Source: Flexithrix dorotheae DSM 6795 | GTDB lineage: Bacteria > Bacteroidota > Bacteroidia > Cytophagales > Flammeovirgaceae | Length of the DNA stretch: 64,000 bases | NCBI RefSeq assembly: GCF_000379765.1 | Contig: NZ_KB903498.1 | Coordinates: forward strand, 139-64,138 | Direction: 5' to 3' | Part shown: positions 8,267 through 16,845 of the stretch, piece by piece | Position numbering within the stretch: the stretch's first letter is position 1 | Layout: every line of letters starts with the position of its first letter | Notes under the pieces: generated by a model | Seen by the model: only the letters and a program-made list of their open reading frames with translations | Told to the model about the DNA's origin: nothing | Databases searched by the model: none | Position numbers and translations under genes: made by a program

Positions 8267-9661
8267 ATGATTTTTCAATCGAAAACAATTATGTTATTCA
8301 TGTGTATAAGCCTTACATATGTAATCATATTGTGTTTGTTCTACATGTTTTTCACCGGTAAAAAAAATTGGGTATTTTCCACCTTTGTATTATCCAAAAT
8401 ATTCTACTCTCTGGGTTTACTTGCACTGGCTTTTCGTTTTACTATTCCTGAATTCATTTCCCAAAATATTGGGGGAATTCTTTTGTTTTTGGGAATTTCT
8501 CTGGAGGTCTTTTGTTTTATTTCCTCCGACAACCAATTTCGAAAAAGGGAATTGAAGGCACTTGCCATCCCTTTTGCCATTTTCTTTATGTTTAATTTAA
8601 TTCCGCAACAAACCCCTGATTATGTGAAGGGCATTTTTTCGGCTGTGTTGGGTACCTATACTTTAGGATTTGGAGGTATCGTCCTGTTGTTAGCCAAAAA
8701 CAATTCTAAATTCAGGGCAGTATTTGGTTTTATTTTCTTGCTCTTTGCTTTGGGATGGGCCATTCATGGTATTCACCTTTTTTACCTTCAGGAAGAATTC
8801 AGGTTTATGGTAAATGAGTATTTTACCCTGAACATCATTTTTGTGCTTGGGGAAATGGATATTATAGTAGGAAGTTTTGGCTTTTTACTTATCCTCAAAG
8901 AAGTGGATGAATTGAAAATTGCAAAGGATAAATTGGAATTAAAAAAGTTAATTCACCAGAAAAATAAATTCTTTTCCATCATTGCGCACGATCTGAGAGG
9001 ACCTATTGGCACCCTCACCCAATTGGGACAAAATTTACTTAAAAAACACGAAAAAATTTCTCCTAAATTCAGGGAAGAAATAATCAGTTCTATTTACCTG
9101 TCTGCTCAAAAAACTTTTACCCTACTGGACAACTTGTTGCAATGGGCCAGGTCTGAATCCGGAACCATTGAAATAAAACCCGTTTTATTTCAGCTAAGGG
9201 ATTTGATTGAACAAAGTGTGGACTTATTCAAAGATAAAATTGAGGAGAAAAATCTGGAAGTTAAAATTGATATGGAGTATAACCTGAAATGTTTTGCAGA
9301 TTATAAAATGATGAGTGTGGTATTCAATAACCTGATTTCTAACGCGATTAAATATACGCCTGATGGTGGGTTTATTGGGATTTCAGGTGTAGATCAGGAC
9401 AGCCAAATTCAAATAGCTATTAAAGATTCGGGTATCGGAATTGATACCAAGGTCCAACAAACCATTTTTGAGATTGATTCAGATTATCTGATGAAAGGGA
9501 CTAATAATGAAGGTGGATCAGGCCTAGGACTTAAGCTTTGCAAAGGATTTGTAACCAAGAATTCCGGGAAAATTTCCCTTGAAAGCGAACTGAATAATGG
9601 AAGTATTTTTTATGTTTCTTTACCCAAAAAACAGGAGAAAAAGACTTTAATAGATGCCTGA
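8267..9661 (+). CDS. Membrane histidine kinase with multi-TM sensor
   Basis: 464 residues. About seven hydrophobic segments occupy residues 1-210 (first at ~7-30), followed by a short coiled coil (KIAKDKLELKKLIHQKN), a HisKA domain with FFSIIAHDLRGPIGTLTQ (phospho-His), and a HATPase_c domain (NLISNAIKYTP; DSGIGI; GGSGLGLKLC). The seven-helix sensor plus kinase layout is common in Bacteroidota. No cognate regulator gene is adjacent, so it is an orphan kinase here. Convergent with the OmpA gene through the terminator at 9686. Confidence 0.88.
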   Translation: MIFQSKTIMLFMCISLTYVIILCLFYMFFTGKKNWVFSTFVLSKIFYSLGLLALAFRFTIPEFISQNIGGILLFLGISLEVFCFISSDNQFRKRELKALAIPFAIFFMFNLIPQQTPDYVKGIFSAVLGTYTLGFGGIVLLLAKNNSKFRAVFGFIFLLFALGWAIHGIHLFYLQEEFRFMVNEYFTLNIIFVLGEMDIIVGSFGFLLILKEVDELKIAKDKLELKKLIHQKNKFFSIIAHDLRGPIGTLTQLGQNLLKKHEKISPKFREEIISSIYLSAQKTFTLLDNLLQWARSESGTIEIKPVLFQLRDLIEQSVDLFKDKIEEKNLEVKIDMEYNLKCFADYKMMSVVFNNLISNAIKYTPDGGFIGISGVDQDSQIQIAIKDSGIGIDTKVQQTIFEIDSDYLMKGTNNEGGSGLGLKLCKGFVTKNSGKISLESELNNGSIFYVSLPKKQEKKTLIDA

Positions 9662-9685
9662 AAAGATATTTTTTGATAGATAAAA

Positions 9686-9714
9686 AAAAGGCTGTCCGCC
9701 TCGGACAGCCTTTT
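9686..9714. terminator. Bidirectional intrinsic terminator
   Basis: A perfect stem AAAAGGCTGTCC / GGACAGCCTTTT with loop GCCTC, flanked by an A-run and a T-run, so it can end transcripts from both the kinase (plus) and the OmpA-type gene (minus). Confidence 0.93.
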
Positions 9715-9728
9715 CTTAAGCATAAATA

Positions 9729-11297
9729 TTACTGCATTTCCTCAAAAACAGGTTTTATGACAATATCAATCCTTCTGTTTTGGGCTCTGCCTTTGTTGGT
9801 TTCATTACTGGCAAGTGGTTTGGTTTCCCCATATCCTTTCGAATGGATGTTTTCTTTCGTTAATCCGGAGTTGTTCACCATATATTCCATCACAGCTTTA
9901 GCTCTCCTTTCAGATAAAGTCTGATTTAAGGCATCTCCACCCTTGGAATCGGTATGGCCTTCAATTACGATTTTTACATTGTTAAATTCATCAATTGCTG
10001 AAATGGCTTTGTTGAGCAGGGCATAACTTTCCTCGGGAATATAAGATTTTCCTACTTCAAAATTAACCCCTGATAATCGCATTATGATGTCATCTCCTTG
10101 TCTGAATACTTTAGCTTCAGTGTTGTCAAAAATTTGCTCTACTTTTTTGTAGGAAGCATCTATCATTTCTCTTCTTTCCATTCTGTTCTTAAGCAGATCC
10201 TGCTTTTCCTGAATGACAGCTACTTCACTTTTTAGGTTCTGGACTTTCTCTTCCTCGATAGCTTCTTTTTGCTTCAGCTTCAATTCATAGAACATTTTCT
10301 GCTCGGTAATGAACTGTTCAAGGTCAAAAATTTCCTGCTGGCTGGCATATAAATCATAGCTTAAGTTGCCTATTTTTTCCTGGTTTTCGGCAATTTTATT
10401 AAGGATATCACTCACAATTACATCATACCCACTATCCAGACTAATATCAGTACCCAGTACATAGCTAATTTTCATCAGGGGTTCTTCCGACATGAGCAGC
10501 ACATTCTCCATAGTGTAATCCTTATCCTCAAACTCTTTTATATTTTTTGCAAGATAAATGGCATGCCTGGCTTCGAATTCCGATTGTTTGGCCAGTTGCC
10601 TGGCATAATCGGTATCTTCTCTATTCGCTTCAATTTCTTTTTCAGCATTTTTATATAATTGTTTAGCCCGGTTGAAAGTAATTGGAGCGTATTTATCAGC
10701 TTTCATATCATCAGCTTTTTCAATTAAAGCAGATGCATTATTCAAAAATGTAGTTTTTATAGCAGCCAGCTCGGCTTCACGATAAAGTGCTACTGCTCTC
10801 TCTCCTTCTTTTTTGGCAGATTCAAGGTCACCGTTTTCCAGTTCTTCCGCAGCATTTTTAAAACATTCTTCAGCTTCCTCCCATTTTTCCGAAACAGCGC
10901 TTGGGGCCATTGTTTCCATAGCATCATTTCTGGCAGCCATAACATTGGAAAATGTGGGTTCTGCAATGTCTACATGATCGATAGCTCTTTTAAAATGCTG
11001 TGTGGCTTTTTGGAGTTCTTCCTTTATTTCTTTTAAATCATCTTCATCCTGAAAGTCTTCCTCAGCTTCTTTGTAATGTTCTACTCCTTTTGCATAAGCC
11101 TCAGGAGCAAGTAGGTGAGCATCCGCTTTTATTGCTTTATCATAAATTTTATCGGTCAAGTGGAATAATTCCGTTTTTAAATTATCTTTCTTTTGTGCAT
11201 TTGCTGAAAAAGAAAAGCATATGATAGACAGAAAAGAAAGTATAATTCCTGTTCTGATTTTAAATTTTTTAGGTTGAATTTTGTGTTGTTTTCGCAT
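9729..11297 (-). CDS. OmpA-family outer-membrane protein with long helical domain
   Basis: 522 residues. A signal peptide ends near FSANAQ. Residues ~30-400 are highly charged helical sequence rich in repeats of the type KAxEExxxGD and A-x-x-LYxxA, with coiled coils from ~290 to 385. The C-terminal OmpA/MotB domain (~405-515) has the peptidoglycan-binding pattern IEGHTDSKG ... LSERRAKAVMEYM ... GYGETKPLA ... NRRIDI. Such proteins tether the outer membrane or its complexes to the cell wall. The helical region may be a periplasmic spacer. The start ATG at 11297 is followed by a normal signal sequence. Confidence 0.9.
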   Translation of the reverse strand: MRKQHKIQPKKFKIRTGIILSFLSIICFSFSANAQKKDNLKTELFHLTDKIYDKAIKADAHLLAPEAYAKGVEHYKEAEEDFQDEDDLKEIKEELQKATQHFKRAIDHVDIAEPTFSNVMAARNDAMETMAPSAVSEKWEEAEECFKNAAEELENGDLESAKKEGERAVALYREAELAAIKTTFLNNASALIEKADDMKADKYAPITFNRAKQLYKNAEKEIEANREDTDYARQLAKQSEFEARHAIYLAKNIKEFEDKDYTMENVLLMSEEPLMKISYVLGTDISLDSGYDVIVSDILNKIAENQEKIGNLSYDLYASQQEIFDLEQFITEQKMFYELKLKQKEAIEEEKVQNLKSEVAVIQEKQDLLKNRMERREMIDASYKKVEQIFDNTEAKVFRQGDDIIMRLSGVNFEVGKSYIPEESYALLNKAISAIDEFNNVKIVIEGHTDSKGGDALNQTLSERRAKAVMEYMVNNSGLTKENIHSKGYGETKPLASNETNKGRAQNRRIDIVIKPVFEEMQ

Positions 11298-11364
11298 GAT
11301 TATAAATATTTAGTCAAAAAAGAATTTCTATTTCAGTACCATTTGGAGTCTGGCATAGAAAAGT

Positions 11365-11538
11365 TTAAATAGAATTTGGGCTTGGATTTGAAAGGGTATA
11401 AAATGCGTAAACTACGCCTGGAAGCCATCCAATAAGCGTAAGTAAAAGGCATAGCCAAAATGCTCCCCCTAATCCCTTATGTAAGGCTACAGGTAGAGGG
11501 GGTAATAATATTGTCAGAATAATACTTAGGATTGACAT
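11365..11538 (-). CDS. Pmp3/YqaE (UPF0057) family small membrane protein
   Basis: 57 codons, ATG at 11538 to TAA at 11365. Two hydrophobic helices: SIISIILTILLPPLPVALHKG is the region type expected of the family, followed by GGAFWLCLLLTLIGWLPGVVYAFY. The LPPLPVAL block and the closing GWLPGxxYAxY motif are the family signature. Members are stress-inducible membrane proteolipids in bacteria, plants and yeast. It lies 67 bp upstream of the OmpA gene on the same strand. Confidence 0.9.
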   Translation of the reverse strand: MSILSIILTILLPPLPVALHKGLGGAFWLCLLLTLIGWLPGVVYAFYTLSNPSPNSI

Positions 11539-11724
11539 GGTTCTAAAATTTTAGTTTAATGGTTAGTTTTTATACATGGTAAAAAAATGAAGCCATATTC
11601 CTAAATGTGGCTTATTTGCTCATTAAGGACGATATTTTGGAAAAAATTTCCCAGCATGTTGTTTCATCACCACAGTATTTGTATATAAAATTTCACACCC
11701 TTTTCTGATGAATTTCACTATAAA

Positions 11725-12531
11725 TTAAGAGGCTTTTGCTAACCGCTTCAATATATTTCGCGGGAAATCCATTTTCCTGTTCAGTTTAAATTTTCTTAAC
11801 TGATCCATTGTGGTGTGGTATCCAATATCGAATACTTCCCTGGCCTTAGCATTATTTAGAAAGCTGTAATCCACCAATTCTCCTGGTTCAATAAGCACAT
11901 CGCATAATCTTTTCCCTTCTACATTGGACCTGGATACAATCTGAAAAGTTCGGGAAACAATATCCATGATATTATCTACTTTATCAGTTTCATTAACTGG
12001 GTTTACATTTACTCCGATCAGATTCTGGCAGTTATTTAACAAGGGAGTGACTGGCATATTATCTACAATTCCTCCGTCAATAAAGCTTTGGCCATCAATA
12101 GTAACCGGATTGTAAAGAATGGGAATACTTGCCGAAGCCACCAATGGTTCTAAAAGTTCCCCACTTTTAAAATAATGGATTTGGCCTGTATTTAGATTGG
12201 TTGCTCCTATAAAAAGGGGAATTTGAAGAGATTCGAAAGTGGACAGGCAATGGTTTTTCAGGTCTTTCCTCAAACCTGTCATTTCCATGAATCCTTTGAA
12301 ACCAAAGCTTAAATTTGAGCAATTATAAAATTCCTTTTTGCAAAGCAGGTCATAAATTTCCTCAGGTGATACACCACTGGAATATAGTGCGCCTACCAAT
12401 GCCCCTGCGCTTACTCCTGAAATTACATCTGGTTTTATTCCGAGTTCTTCTAATGCTTTAAGTGCTCCAATATGGGCAATTCCCCGAGTTCCTCCACCAC
12501 TTAAAACCAGGCCTGTATTATACTTTTCCAT
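11725..12531 (-). CDS. Patatin-like phospholipase (RssA/YchK type)
   Basis: 268 residues, one patatin domain. The oxyanion loop SGGGTRGIAHIG is at residues ~11-22, the nucleophile elbow GVSAG at ~39-43 and the catalytic-dyad Asp in FIDGGIVDN at ~170. No signal peptide, so it is a cytoplasmic or membrane-peripheral lipid acyl hydrolase acting through a Ser-Asp dyad. The length is normal for this small bacterial class. It is a single gene, separated from the YqaE-type gene by ~190 bp. Confidence 0.9.
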   Translation of the reverse strand: MEKYNTGLVLSGGGTRGIAHIGALKALEELGIKPDVISGVSAGALVGALYSSGVSPEEIYDLLCKKEFYNCSNLSFGFKGFMEMTGLRKDLKNHCLSTFESLQIPLFIGATNLNTGQIHYFKSGELLEPLVASASIPILYNPVTIDGQSFIDGGIVDNMPVTPLLNNCQNLIGVNVNPVNETDKVDNIMDIVSRTFQIVSRSNVEGKRLCDVLIEPGELVDYSFLNNAKAREVFDIGYHTTMDQLRKFKLNRKMDFPRNILKRLAKAS

Positions 12532-12760
12532 TTTTTTATTGAAATAACTGATTGATTATTTTCTTGATTTTACCAATTGTTGTGATTCAATTTCTGTACA
12601 AAACCAGCAATGATCCTCTGGGAACAAATAGGGACTGATTTTGGTGAAAAATGGGTGTGGTTTTGGGGAAAATGATCAACATAAAATGTAGGGAACTTTC
12701 CTCTGGTGGTTTATTAGAAGGCACTGGAGGACAATAAAAACAGGTATTGAAAATAAAAAA

Positions 12761-12799
12761 AGGAAGATAGAACTAATTGAAATTAAATCTATCTTCCTC
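12761..12799. repeat. 11-bp perfect hairpin beside repeat copy 1
   Basis: AGGAAGATAGA (12761-12771) pairs with TCTATCTTCCT (12789-12799). It lies 11 bp from one end of the repeat at 12811. The surrounding 12532-12948 contains no gene; the short open frame at 12676-12858 is made by the hairpin and repeat. Confidence 0.7.
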
Positions 12800-12810
12800 T
12801 GATGAGGGAA

Positions 12811-12923
12811 ATTAAGCACCCGTGCTCCACACCGGGAACTATTATTTCCGAGAAACAATAATCTCTATATCAGACTTTTATGGCAAAATAATACACGATT
12901 AATTCTGAATTCTACTTAAGATC
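12811..12923 (-). repeat. Intergenic repeat family, copy 1 (minus orientation)
   Basis: About 113 bp, closely similar to three other places in the window (14911, 33933, 57113). Read on the minus strand it runs from TTAAGTAGAATT through TCGTGTATTATTTTGCCATA and CTCGGAAATAATAG to GGGTGCTTAATT. It holds one CCCGGTGTGGA unit. It is MITE-like in size, with weak inverted ends (TTAAG / CTTAA) and no coding capacity. Confidence 0.88.
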
Positions 12924-12948
12924 AAAAAAAGGGAAAGTTCGTTAATCT

Positions 12949-13437
12949 CTAGAAATTGGCTATATTATCCTTGCTAAAGAGTTGATCCAGATCTTCTTCT
13001 ACGTTTTTGAGCGTGTTATTGATATCTTTTCGGAGTTCTTCCCAGTTTTCATCGGTTCGGTTCTGAAACCTTTTAAGATCATATTCTATTTTTTCCTTTT
13101 TTCTTTCCAGTTCGGCAATTCGCTCTTTAGTTTCTCTTGAAATTTCTTCTCCTTCCTTTTCCAGGTTGTTATTAAGTTTTTCAATTTCTTGCTCAATGAT
13201 ATTAATTCTCAATTCTGCGGCATCTTCCAAATCCTCCAATTCCTGTTCCACATAATTACCTGTAGCTTTTGGAATATCCCCTAATTCCTTCCCAATATCC
13301 TCACTGGTGTATTGGTCATTTACATCATCTATATCAATAAAGACTTCATAAAAAATAAATCCACCAATCAGTATCAATATCACCAACATAAAAGTTTTAA
13401 AAAATCCGTTTTTTTTCTTTTTGTGCTTCCTTTTCAT
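12949..13437 (-). CDS. Membrane-anchored coiled-coil protein, function unknown
   Basis: 162 residues. A Lys-rich N-terminus (MKRKHKKKKNGF) precedes one membrane helix (~14-31). The rest (~45-155) is almost entirely charged, Glu/Lys-rich coiled coil. The predicted topology is cytoplasmic N-terminus and periplasmic coiled coil. It is not a family I recognise. It is a single gene bounded by repeat copy 1 and a 403-bp spacer. Codon usage looks like that of its neighbours, and the ATG at 13437 is the natural start. Confidence 0.75.
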   Translation of the reverse strand: MKRKHKKKKNGFFKTFMLVILILIGGFIFYEVFIDIDDVNDQYTSEDIGKELGDIPKATGNYVEQELEDLEDAAELRINIIEQEIEKLNNNLEKEGEEISRETKERIAELERKKEKIEYDLKRFQNRTDENWEELRKDINNTLKNVEEDLDQLFSKDNIANF

Positions 13438-13759
13438 GGCTTAGGTTTTTTGGTTTGATAACTATTGGTCAGAAGATTATGCCAGTCTATAAAATAGGTC
13501 CTGATTACGTATTATAGCCCTTTTACATTAATTCCATTGGGGAATTTTTCTACATCCTGAAGTGTAAATTGTGAAAAAAATTCCTCCAACAAGGCTGTCC
13601 TTCCTCAAAATTATAATGAATTTGAAATCAACAGGTAAAAACCATTTGGGCAAAACCTGCGGGCATATCTTCACTAATGTTTTCAGGAATCTGAATCCGT
13701 CAGGGGTACATCAGGGAATTGATTGAGGAAGTTGGAAAAGAGGAGTAATCTTATCGTTT

Positions 13760-13788
13760 TTTGGAAAGGGAAGGATGTTTTATATTTT
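13760..13788 (+). promoter_or_regulatory. Candidate promoter for the MDR dehydrogenase gene
   Basis: TTTG (13760-13763) and TATATTTT (13781-13788) are spaced 17 bp, close to the Bacteroidota TTTG / TAnnTTTG pattern, about 50 bp before the ATG at 13841. The rest of the 403-bp spacer 13438-13840 has no recognisable gene. Confidence 0.4.
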
Positions 13789-13840
13789 TACATAACAGTG
13801 CAGAACAGTTTAATTTCATCAATCCGAAAAAATTTGAATT

Positions 13841-14872
13841 ATGGCCTCTAAAATGCAGATTGCCTCCTTATCCTTTGTAGAAAAAAATCATCCGAATGCA
13901 CAAAAGGTTGCAGTACTTAATGATCCATTTAATATTTCCATGAATTATGCTGAAATCCCTGAACCAGGTGAAGAAGAAATTCGGATTAAGATAAAATATG
14001 TAGGTATCTGTGGATCGGATATCGAAACTTACAGAGGCATAAGAAAACCGGAATTTATGACATTTCCTGCCAGACTTGGCCATGAAGTATCTGGCATAAT
14101 CGATAAAGTTGGCAAAAATGTACACACTTTAAAAAAGGGCATGAAAGTGTCGTGCCGGTATGTATGGGGTGCTTTTGCCGAATATATCGTTTGCTCGCCA
14201 TTTAATGTGAAAGTAGTGCCCAATGACTTTCCTGATGAAGAAATCAGTTCATTGGAAGTACTTCCGGGAATTTTACATGCAGCCGAATTGTCTGAAGTTC
14301 AGGCGAATACTTCTGTGCTAATTACTGGGCAGGGTGTAAGCGGTTTGGTGATGACTCAGGTTATGGCTCTGTTTAGCCCAAAGCATTTGGTGGTTACGGA
14401 TTTGCATGAAAAAAACCTGGAACTAGCGAAAAAATATGGTGCTACCCATACTTATCTGATACCCACGGAAGAAACTCCCACCATGGAGGTAGTAGGGAAA
14501 GATTTTCCCGATGGTTTCGATGTGGTAATTCCCTGTTTGCTGGAGGGCAATGGGATGATCGATGCCCTAAATGCGGTCGCTTTTGGAGGAAAAATTGTGA
14601 TGTATGGCTGTATTGGTCCTTGTACCGGGGAATTTGATTTCTTTAAAATGCATAAAAAAAGAGTAGATATATTCTCTACAGAGCCCAAAAGAGATATTGA
14701 TATGCGCAGGTTTTGGCAGGAAGGCCTGCAGCTGGTACAGGACGGATTGGTGAATACGGTGGAAATGGTGACGCATAGATACGACCTGGAAGAAGTGGCA
14801 GAGGCTTTCAAATTGAGGGATGATAAAAACAGAGAAAGCGCCATCCATGTGTTGATTGATTGTAGCAAGTAA
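13841..14872 (+). CDS. Zinc-type medium-chain alcohol/sugar dehydrogenase
   Basis: 343 residues. The GroES-like domain has the catalytic-zinc Cys57 in GICGSD and the His81-Glu82 pair in LGHEVSG. The Rossmann domain has TGQGVSGLVM in place of a strict GxGxxG. The usual four-cysteine structural zinc loop is missing: only KVSCRYVWGAFAEYIVCSP remains between the catalytic segments, so it is a one-zinc variant. Members oxidise polyols, sugars or threonine using NAD(P); the substrate is not evident. No signal peptide, so cytoplasmic. Transcribed alone, followed by repeat copy 2 and a long hairpin. Confidence 0.85.
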   Translation: MASKMQIASLSFVEKNHPNAQKVAVLNDPFNISMNYAEIPEPGEEEIRIKIKYVGICGSDIETYRGIRKPEFMTFPARLGHEVSGIIDKVGKNVHTLKKGMKVSCRYVWGAFAEYIVCSPFNVKVVPNDFPDEEISSLEVLPGILHAAELSEVQANTSVLITGQGVSGLVMTQVMALFSPKHLVVTDLHEKNLELAKKYGATHTYLIPTEETPTMEVVGKDFPDGFDVVIPCLLEGNGMIDALNAVAFGGKIVMYGCIGPCTGEFDFFKMHKKRVDIFSTEPKRDIDMRRFWQEGLQLVQDGLVNTVEMVTHRYDLEEVAEAFKLRDDKNRESAIHVLIDCSK

Positions 14873-14910
14873 AAATGATATTGGAGTCCCATTTCCAAGT
14901 TGGCGGATAG

Positions 14911-15011
14911 AATTAAGCACCTGTGCTATTATTTCCGAGGAATAATAATCTCTATATCAGTCTTTTATGGCAAAATAATCCACGATTAATTTTGAATTAC
15001 TACTTAAGATC
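14911..15011 (-). repeat. Intergenic repeat family, copy 2 (minus orientation, shortest form)
   Basis: About 101 bp and about 90 percent alike to copy 1 over the shared core, but it has no CCCGGTGTGGA unit: AATAATAG joins directly to CACAGGTGCTTAATT when read on the minus strand. It lies between the convergent dehydrogenase and esterase genes and abuts the hairpin at 15011. Confidence 0.88.
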
Positions 15012-15058
15012 CGCATTTGTAATGTAATCATACAAGTTAATTTACATTACAAATGCGG
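15011..15058. terminator. 17-bp perfect hairpin between convergent genes
   Basis: CCGCATTTGTAATGTAA (15011-15027) is matched exactly by its reverse complement at 15042-15058 around a 14-nt loop. It has no T-run on either side but is well placed to end transcripts of both convergent genes (13841 plus, 15087 minus). It begins exactly where repeat copy 2 ends, so it could also be part of, or an insertion beside, that element. Confidence 0.65.
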
Positions 15059-15086
15059 AATTGATTTTCAGGCAAAATTCAACGAC

Positions 15087-16490
15087 TTATTCCCAATCAT
15101 CGGTTCTGAAGGAAGAAGCTGGAAGTCCATCTGTATTGTATAAATCCCCAACCACAAAATCATCGAAAGCATAGCGAACGGCTACCGGTTTTCCTACCGG
15201 GGAAATCAGGGTAATTCCTTCTCTGGTAATAATCGCCTTGGCCGGATAGAATCTTTTATTCTCTCCTGCTACTTTGAAATGACTCAGTTCTTTTCCATAT
15301 GAAGTCAGTCCGTATTTGGCATGATCAAAAGTCAATTTAATGATATTGCCTTCAATGTTCATGTCCTTCAAAACAGGTCCTGAAAATTCTATTCCCTTTT
15401 GTTCATAGGTCTTAGCTAAAGCTAAAAAGGCAAGCCTTTCTCCAGCTGCTTTTTTATTAGCAGGATGAATACAGTCTTTTTCCCCGGCATCCATCACGCA
15501 GGCCATTCCTATATTGGGGATAGCTGTGGAAGCTTTCAATTGGGCTTCTCTAAGATAGGCAGAATTCTGTCCATTCATGCCGTAATCGTAAGGAGCAATT
15601 TGCACATAATAAAATGGAAATTCCCCAATGCCCCATTCTTTTCTCCAGTTTTCCACTAACCCGGGCATTAGTTTTTCATATCTGCCTGGTTCGTTTCTAT
15701 TGGCTTCTCCCTGATACCACAAGGCCCCCCTTATGCCATAGCCCACCATGGGGTTGATCATGGCATTGAATAAAACGGTAGGTGTTTGTTGGGAAAATTC
15801 TTCTAAATCTTTTTCGGGTAAATCCACCCAGTCGAATTTTTCAAAACCATTTTCACTGATCCAGGGTTCAATTCTGGTCCCCCCCCAGCTCGAACAGATT
15901 AAACCTACCGGAACGTCTAGCGCATCCTGAATCATTCTACCGAAAAAATAGGCTGTTGCACTAAATTGAGCCACATTTTCCGGATTGCATTCCTTCCATT
16001 CTCCTTTAAAATTGGGCTGTTCTTCCAGCGTTTTTTCCCTTTCTACCGTCATTAGCCGAATGGATGCATTTGATGAGGTGGCAATCGCTTCATTTGCTCC
16101 AAGAATTGGCTGATTGAAATAGCCTTTCATAATCATTTGCATATTGGATTGCCCGGAACAAACCCAGACTTCTCCTATCAGCACATCATTTAATTTTAAT
16201 TCAGTACCATCAGAAATGGTAATGTCATAAGGTCCTCCAGCTTCCGGGGTACTTACTTTGAGTTTCCACTTCCCGTTTTTATCCGAGGAAGTAGTATAAC
16301 TTTTACCATCCCAGGAAGTGGTGATTTTTACTTCTTTTTTGGGGGAGGCCTTTCCCCAAATGGCAACTTCGGTTTGTTGTTGCAAAACCATGTGATCTCC
16401 AAAAATGACCGGAAGTTCGATTTGAGCCCGGGAGATGCCGGATATAAATAATAAGATAAGTAGAATGCTTGTTTGTTTGAATCTTTTCAT
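15087..16490 (-). CDS. SASA-family (sialate O-acetylesterase-type) esterase
   Basis: 467 residues. A signal peptide ends near ISRAQ. An N-terminal beta-sandwich (ELPVIFGDHMVLQQQ ... VAIWGKASP) leads to the SGNH-like catalytic domain with WVCSGQSNMQM (nucleophile Ser in GQSNM), a block with SSWGGTRIEPW, then LWYQGEANRNEPGRYEKL. A late His probably comes from DCIHPANK. The family removes O-acetyl groups from sialic acid or other glycans; in a polysaccharide-degrading marine bacterium a deacetylating role on plant or algal glycan is as likely. It is a single gene; its promoter region carries GGGT-ATTTGA-ACCC (16507-16520). Confidence 0.9.
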   Translation of the reverse strand: MKRFKQTSILLILLFISGISRAQIELPVIFGDHMVLQQQTEVAIWGKASPKKEVKITTSWDGKSYTTSSDKNGKWKLKVSTPEAGGPYDITISDGTELKLNDVLIGEVWVCSGQSNMQMIMKGYFNQPILGANEAIATSSNASIRLMTVEREKTLEEQPNFKGEWKECNPENVAQFSATAYFFGRMIQDALDVPVGLICSSWGGTRIEPWISENGFEKFDWVDLPEKDLEEFSQQTPTVLFNAMINPMVGYGIRGALWYQGEANRNEPGRYEKLMPGLVENWRKEWGIGEFPFYYVQIAPYDYGMNGQNSAYLREAQLKASTAIPNIGMACVMDAGEKDCIHPANKKAAGERLAFLALAKTYEQKGIEFSGPVLKDMNIEGNIIKLTFDHAKYGLTSYGKELSHFKVAGENKRFYPAKAIITREGITLISPVGKPVAVRYAFDDFVVGDLYNTDGLPASSFRTDDWE

Positions 16491-16845
16491 TTCAGTTTTT
16501 TATTTAGGGTATTTGAACCCAAAATGTTAGTGATTTCCTGATTCTAAATCAAACAACTTTCTATAATAATTGAAATAATATGGATGAAAAAGTCCTGAGT
16601 GTTTCCAAAATAGAATGGGCTCTTTTCGCATTAGCCTTTTTTGATGAATTTTTTGATTTGAAGTTTCCGGGAAAACCCGTATCTTGTAAAAAGAAGGAAT
16701 TTAAGGTCTTCTTTAGAAGATACCTTCTGAAATGACTAACACAACCAGTGATTATTTTATTAGATGGAGCTTAATCAGGTTTTTTAACCTATTGAATAAC
16801 TATTATCCTAAAGTAATTTTTAATCCATTCTAACCAAATGTAATC
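16491..16845. other. Divergent intergenic region
   Basis: 355 bp without a gene. A short dyad GGGT / ACCC (16507-16520) lies just upstream of the esterase start, and an imperfect dyad GGTCTTCT / AGAAGATACC is near 16705-16725. No clear promoter match was found for the lipoprotein gene at 16846. Confidence 0.4.

Noticed and set aside
12676-12858. 60-codon minus-strand frame
   Set aside because: It is made up of repeat copy 1 and the nearby hairpin; no start signal or homology.
14452-14920. Minus-strand frames of 148 and 117 codons
   Set aside because: They run antisense through the end of the MDR dehydrogenase gene, whose plus-strand reading has all the family motifs.
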